Source: an uncultured Caryophanales bacterium (lineage in GTDB: Bacteria > Bacillota_I > Bacilli_A > RF39 > UBA660). From it: a DNA stretch of 64,000 nt. Both the position numbers and the translations under genes were made by a program. The stretch spans positions 1-64,000 of the forward strand of contig CAMOVZ010000005.1 in NCBI GenBank assembly GCA_946628045.1, given 5' to 3'. Of the stretch, positions 60,448 through 64,000 are shown in pieces (position 1 is the first letter of the stretch; each line of letters begins with the position of its first letter). The notes beneath the pieces are model-generated. The model was not told the DNA's origin. It was given only the letters and a program-made list of their open reading frames with translations, and made no database searches.

Positions 60448-61617
60448 CTACTCTAATTCATCTAGAATACTTTTACCAATTTCTAATTCTTTTAAATCAA
60501 AATTATCTGCAATTAAAGCACCAATGTCAGCCAAAGTTGATAATTGAGCTAAACGTCTAGGCTTTTTGAAATTTCTACTATATAGAATTAAAGGTAAGTT
60601 TTCTCTAGTATGAGAATTACCATCATTAAATGTTGGATCTTTACCATGATCTGATGTTATTATTAATAAATCATCTAACTCTAATTTATTTAAAATAATA
60701 GGTATATCTACATCTAACTCTTCTATAGTCTTGGCATACCCTTCAACATCTTTAACAGTTCCATATAATGAATCAAAATCACATAAATTAGTTACACAAA
60801 GTCCAGTAAAATTCTTATCCATTATATCAGTTAATTTATTAATAGCTTCATTATTATTAGTAGCTTTAATAGTTTTATTAATACCTTGTCCATCAAATAA
60901 ATCATTTATTTTACCAATACCAATAACATTATAATTAGCTTCATTTAATTCGTCAAATAAACTCTTTTTAGGAGGCTTTAAAGTATAATCACGTCTACCA
61001 CTATTAATAAATTTATAATTACCTGGTGTACCATTAAATGGTCTTGCAATTACTCTAGCAATCTTCCAATCTAATTTTTCAATTAATGTACGTATCTTCT
61101 CACAATATTCATGAAGAGTAGCAATAGGAATAGAATCTTCATGAGCAGCTATTTGAATATCAGAATCACTTGAAGTATATACAATTAAAGATCCATAATT
61201 ATATTGTCTTTCTCCTAATTCTTGAATAACTTTATCATCATTACAACAAATATTACCAATAATACTTCTACCAGTAATTTGTTCTATAGCTGATAATATA
61301 TCAAAAGTAAATCCTTGATTAAATGTTTTAAATGGAATAGTATTTTGAATACCAAACATTTCATAATGGGCATTTAATGTATCTTTAGATAAAGATTGAG
61401 GCTTAATAATTGTATAATAAGCATCTACATTATTATTATCACTCATATTTAATGTATCTAAAAAACCAATTTTCTTTAAATTAGGAATAAATAAATCACA
61501 CTTTTCTAGAACATGTCCTAATGTATTAGCACCACTATCACCAAAACTAACAGCATCTAATGTTTCCCCTACTCCTAATGAATCTATTATAAGTAAAAAA
61601 ATTCTTTTAAATTTCAT
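60448..61617 (-). CDS. deoB: Phosphopentomutase
   Basis: 389 aa, alkaline-phosphatase superfamily. N-terminal metal Asp in LLIIDSLGVGE, GDSGANTLGHV (phosphorylated Thr), and the C-terminal SDHGKDPTFNDGNSHTREN that binds Mn2+. It interconverts (deoxy)ribose 1- and 5-phosphates for nucleoside use. The ATG behind AAGGAGTAATATT is chosen; upstream frame codons would run into xerD. Operon xerD-deoB as in Bacillus. Confidence 0.92.
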   Translation of the reverse strand: MKFKRIFLLIIDSLGVGETLDAVSFGDSGANTLGHVLEKCDLFIPNLKKIGFLDTLNMSDNNNVDAYYTIIKPQSLSKDTLNAHYEMFGIQNTIPFKTFNQGFTFDILSAIEQITGRSIIGNICCNDDKVIQELGERQYNYGSLIVYTSSDSDIQIAAHEDSIPIATLHEYCEKIRTLIEKLDWKIARVIARPFNGTPGNYKFINSGRRDYTLKPPKKSLFDELNEANYNVIGIGKINDLFDGQGINKTIKATNNNEAINKLTDIMDKNFTGLCVTNLCDFDSLYGTVKDVEGYAKTIEELDVDIPIILNKLELDDLLIITSDHGKDPTFNDGNSHTRENLPLILYSRNFKKPRRLAQLSTLADIGALIADNFDLKELEIGKSILDELE

Positions 61618-61621
61618 AATA

Positions 61622-62512
61622 TTACTCCTTTGTACTACGATAGTGATGCATCTTATATTCTTCCAATACCTTTTCATCACTTACTTTAGTATATATTTTA
61701 GTTGTAGAAATATCAGAATGACCCAACATCTCTTGTATACTTCTAAGATCTGCTCCCCTATTAATTAGATGAGTCGCAAAAGAATGTCTCAAAGTATGAG
61801 GTGATATATCCTGATTTAATCCCTTTTCTTTTAATAAATTCTTTAACATTTTAAAAAAACCTTGTCTAGAAATACTAGATCCATGATTATTAATAAATAA
61901 CTTATTACATGGTTTATTTTTAAGTAAATTATTCCTTACATTTAAATATTCTTTTAAATAATAAATAGAATATTCTCCAATAGGAATTTCTCGCTCTTTA
62001 CTACCTTTACCAAATATTCTAATTAAAGAATTAGTCATATCAATATCATTAAGAGTTAAATTTATAAGTTCACTAACTCTTAAACCACAACCATACATTA
62101 ATTCTAACATAGCTTTATTACGATAGTCAAATGGACTAACTAGTTTAATATCAAGTAATTTATCAACGTCTTCTACACTTAAAGTTTTAGGTAAAGTTTT
62201 TCTAAGTTTAGGTCTATCAATAAAAAGAGAAACATCATTTTCTACAATTTTTTCTTTTACTAAATACATATGAAAATTCTTTATTACTGTTAAATTATGA
62301 GCTATAGTAGAACTCTCTTCATTACTCCTACTCTTTAAAAAATCCTTAATATCAGTATTTTTAATATTAGACACATTAGTAATACTTCTTTTCTTTAAAA
62401 ACTCTTTATATACACCTAAATCATTTTCATAAGATTTTCTACTTCTATCAGATAATCCTTTCTCAAAGATACAATAATTTAAAAAATCTTTAATAGCATC
62501 TTCTATATTCAT
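61622..62512 (-). CDS. xerD: Site-specific tyrosine recombinase XerD
   Basis: 296 aa. SAM-like N-terminal domain (about 1-85) and catalytic domain with Arg in GCGLRVSEL, Lys in FGKGSKE, HTLRHSFATHLI, LGHSDISTT and nucleophile Tyr in KIYTK, a complete RKHRHY set. It resolves chromosome dimers with XerC at dif. Synteny with deoB identifies it as XerD rather than a phage integrase. The start is set at the ATG after AGGTGAAGTAT. Confidence 0.9.
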   Translation of the reverse strand: MNIEDAIKDFLNYCIFEKGLSDRSRKSYENDLGVYKEFLKKRSITNVSNIKNTDIKDFLKSRSNEESSTIAHNLTVIKNFHMYLVKEKIVENDVSLFIDRPKLRKTLPKTLSVEDVDKLLDIKLVSPFDYRNKAMLELMYGCGLRVSELINLTLNDIDMTNSLIRIFGKGSKEREIPIGEYSIYYLKEYLNVRNNLLKNKPCNKLFINNHGSSISRQGFFKMLKNLLKEKGLNQDISPHTLRHSFATHLINRGADLRSIQEMLGHSDISTTKIYTKVSDEKVLEEYKMHHYRSTKE

Positions 62513-62597
62513 ATACTTCACCTATACCTATTATACTAAATTTAATACATTTTTACAATTTCCATATTATTTGATAAAATATATACAGGTGATTAAT

Positions 62598-63821
62598 ATG
62601 TCAACTCCATTAGCATTAAAATTAGCTCCTAAAACATTAAAAGATGTTATAGGGCAACATCATTTAATTGGTAAAGATAAAATACTTACTAATTTAGTTA
62701 AAAATAAAAAATTATTTTCAATGATACTTTATGGTAAACCAGGTATTGGGAAAACTAGTATCGCAAACGCTTTAGTAAATGAACTTGATATTCATTATAG
62801 ATTTTTAAATGCTACTACTAATAACAAAAAAGACTTTGATACAGTTATAGAAGAAGCAAAAATGTATGGTGAATTAGTCCTTATAATGGATGAAATACAT
62901 AGATTAAATAAAGATAAACAAGATCTGTTATTACCAGTAATGGAAAGTGGTTTAATTACTTTAATTGGTATGACTACTTCTAACCCATACCATGCAATTA
63001 ATCCAGCTATTAGAAGTAGATGCCAATTATTTGAACTTAAGGAATTAGAAACAAAAGATATTATAGATGGTCTAAAAAAGGCCATAAAGCACCCAGATTT
63101 AGACGGAATTGTAATAGACAATAAAACACTCGAGTATATTGCAAAAATCTCTAGTAATGACCTAAGATATGCTTATAACTTATTAGAGATAGCCTACTAC
63201 TCTACTGATGATAAAAAAGTGACTATAGATAAAATAAAAAGTATAAATAATCGTCCAGTATTCTTCGCAGATAAAAATGGTGATGGTCATTACGATGTAC
63301 TATCAGGACTTCAAAAATCAATTAGAGGAAGTGATGTAGATGCATCCCTTCACTATTTAGCACGATTAGTAACTGAAGGAGATTTAGACTCAATTTATAG
63401 AAGACTTAGTGTTATAGCTTATGAAGATATTGGTCTAGCAAATCCTGCAATAGGACCTAGACTAGATTCCGCAATAAATGCAGCAGAACGAGTTGGCCTT
63501 CCAGAAGCAAGAATTCCTCTAGGAACAATAGTTACAGAAATGGCCCTATCTCCTAAAAGTAATACAGCACATACCGCTTTTGATGAAGCACTATCTGATA
63601 TTGAAAAAGGTAATGTAGGAACTATACCAAAACATTTAAAAAATGACAGTTCTAATACCGAATATAAATATCCTCATGATTATCCAAATGCCTATGTAAA
63701 ACAACAATATCTACCTGATAAATTAAAGAATAAAAAGTATTATCACCCTAAAGATATAGGATATGAAAAAACTATAAAAGAAATATATGATAAAATAGAA
63801 AAAATTAAAGATAGTAAATAA
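62598..63821 (+). CDS. rarA: Replication-associated recombination protein A (AAA+ ATPase)
   Basis: 407 aa. Walker A GKPGIGKTS (about 45-53), Walker B VLIMDEIHR (about 94-102), sensor TTSNP, Arg finger AIRSRC, and the C-terminal MgsA tetramerisation part with DASLHYLARLVTEGDL, YEDIGLANP and KNDSSN. It acts at stalled forks. The ATG after AGGTGATTAAT is chosen. Confidence 0.92.
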   Translation: MSTPLALKLAPKTLKDVIGQHHLIGKDKILTNLVKNKKLFSMILYGKPGIGKTSIANALVNELDIHYRFLNATTNNKKDFDTVIEEAKMYGELVLIMDEIHRLNKDKQDLLLPVMESGLITLIGMTTSNPYHAINPAIRSRCQLFELKELETKDIIDGLKKAIKHPDLDGIVIDNKTLEYIAKISSNDLRYAYNLLEIAYYSTDDKKVTIDKIKSINNRPVFFADKNGDGHYDVLSGLQKSIRGSDVDASLHYLARLVTEGDLDSIYRRLSVIAYEDIGLANPAIGPRLDSAINAAERVGLPEARIPLGTIVTEMALSPKSNTAHTAFDEALSDIEKGNVGTIPKHLKNDSSNTEYKYPHDYPNAYVKQQYLPDKLKNKKYYHPKDIGYEKTIKEIYDKIEKIKDSK

Positions 63822-63834
63822 TTACTATCTTTTT
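63810..63834. terminator. Bidirectional terminator
   Basis: Stem GATAGTAA/TTACTATC (63810-63817, 63822-63829) between rarA and the minus-strand gene. Confidence 0.8.
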
Positions 63835-63835
63835 A

Positions 63836-64000
63836 TTATTCAGCTAATCTAAATACTGGTAAAACTGATGCTCCACTTTCATCAGCAGTACAATTAGCAG
63901 GATATCCAAATGGCGACACAGTCCAGAATGAAGAATCTCCAATATCTCCACTACGTAACCAAGTATCTGGTACTAAGTCACGGTCTTCATATTCTTGATA
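63836..64000 (-). CDS. C-terminal fragment of a DUF6273/FGE-like domain protein
   Basis: Minus-strand frame open to the window edge, stop TAA at 63838-63836; 54 residues visible. TWLRSGDIGDSSFWTVSP and ASVLPVFRLAE resemble the end of DUF6273/sulfatase-modifying-like (WLRS...V.PVF.L) domains, the class that also includes many DGR targets. No NNC-codon enrichment like that of 27160-27260 is seen. The N-terminal part lies outside the window. Confidence 0.5.
   Translation of the reverse strand, partial: YQEYEDRDLVPDTWLRSGDIGDSSFWTVSPFGYPANCTADESGASVLPVFRLAE

Noticed and set aside
61622..62512. Phage or integrative-element integrase
   Set aside because: Synteny with deoB and full XerD-like length point to the housekeeping recombinase; no attachment sites or phage genes nearby.
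1..64000. Mycoplasma-type code with TGA as Trp
   Set aside because: Trp is encoded by TGG, and TGA closes several intact genes (for example those ending at 21522, 27812 and 56828).

Overview
This is a very AT-rich chromosomal stretch from a low-GC Firmicute (Bacilli-like). TGG encodes Trp and TGA is a real stop in several genes (for example ends at 21522, 22658, 27812, 49281 and 56828), so the code is the standard bacterial one and not the Mycoplasma code. Most ribosome sites read AGGTGATAATATG or similar. The tRNAs carry an encoded CCA, and there are genes for peptidoglycan (murC, a DD-carboxypeptidase), a GerA-type germination protein, CotF-like coat proteins and a SpoIIM-like protein. Together this suggests an uncultured gut Bacilli lineage near Erysipelotrichales/RF39 with sporulation ancestry; that placement is inference.

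Layout. 0-9 kb: membrane and surface housekeeping (DUF998, a HExxH protein, GNAT, guanine deaminase, DUF218 protein, an ABC exporter, DD-carboxypeptidase). 9-12.2 kb: nucleotide salvage (an RdgB-like pyrophosphatase that appears to start at AUA, MtaD-like deaminase, PfkB kinase, Smr protein). 12.2-17.1 kb: two large membrane-anchored surface proteins and a small partner under two look-alike strong promoters. 17.1-17.4 kb: tRNA-Ile2(CAU) and tRNA-Leu(UAG). 17.4-25.3 kb: transglutaminase-like protein, thioredoxin/thioredoxin reductase, lipase-like protein, S51 peptidase, ComEC-like metallo-hydrolase, GerA, RlmD. 25.4-27.3 kb: a large surface protein whose last about 100 coding bases are 52% GC and rich in NNC codons, the signature of a variable region of a diversity-generating retroelement (DGR) target. 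27.3-28.9 kb: ASCH protein, a nonsense-interrupted peptidase E and gene debris. 28.9-33.9 kb: a SipW signal peptidase, DUF5305 protein and two SipW-type secreted proteins, probably a surface-fibre locus. 34-45.8 kb: AlkD, two paralogous HExxH proteins flanking a transglutaminase-like gene and a Fur-family regulator/metal exporter pair with a perfect 7-1-7 operator, PAP2 phosphatase, thymidine kinase, acyl-CoA ligase. 45.9-52.5 kb: HTH membrane regulator, leucine-rich-repeat protein, ZIP transporter, QueH, MurC, tRNA-Glu(CUC). 52.5-59 kb: a RelB/DinJ-Nudix fusion followed by a Nudix hydrolase and MazG (nucleotide-pool sanitation), CotF-like genes, small membrane proteins, SpoIIM-like protein and a self-regulated-looking HTH protein. 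59-64 kb: a 540-base structured intergenic stretch, a small Cys-rich peptide, the xerD-deoB operon on the minus strand, rarA, and the C-terminal end of a minus-strand protein.

The most interesting item is the DGR-like variable C-terminus at about 27160-27260. No reverse transcriptase, Avd gene or template repeat is visible here, so the machinery would have to lie elsewhere. Other unusual points are the AUA start of the RdgB gene, the RelB-Nudix fusion with a decayed Nudix box, a recurrent terminator/extended -10 promoter composite, and identically spaced palindromes upstream of two unrelated genes. Functions are read from motifs; no database search was possible.
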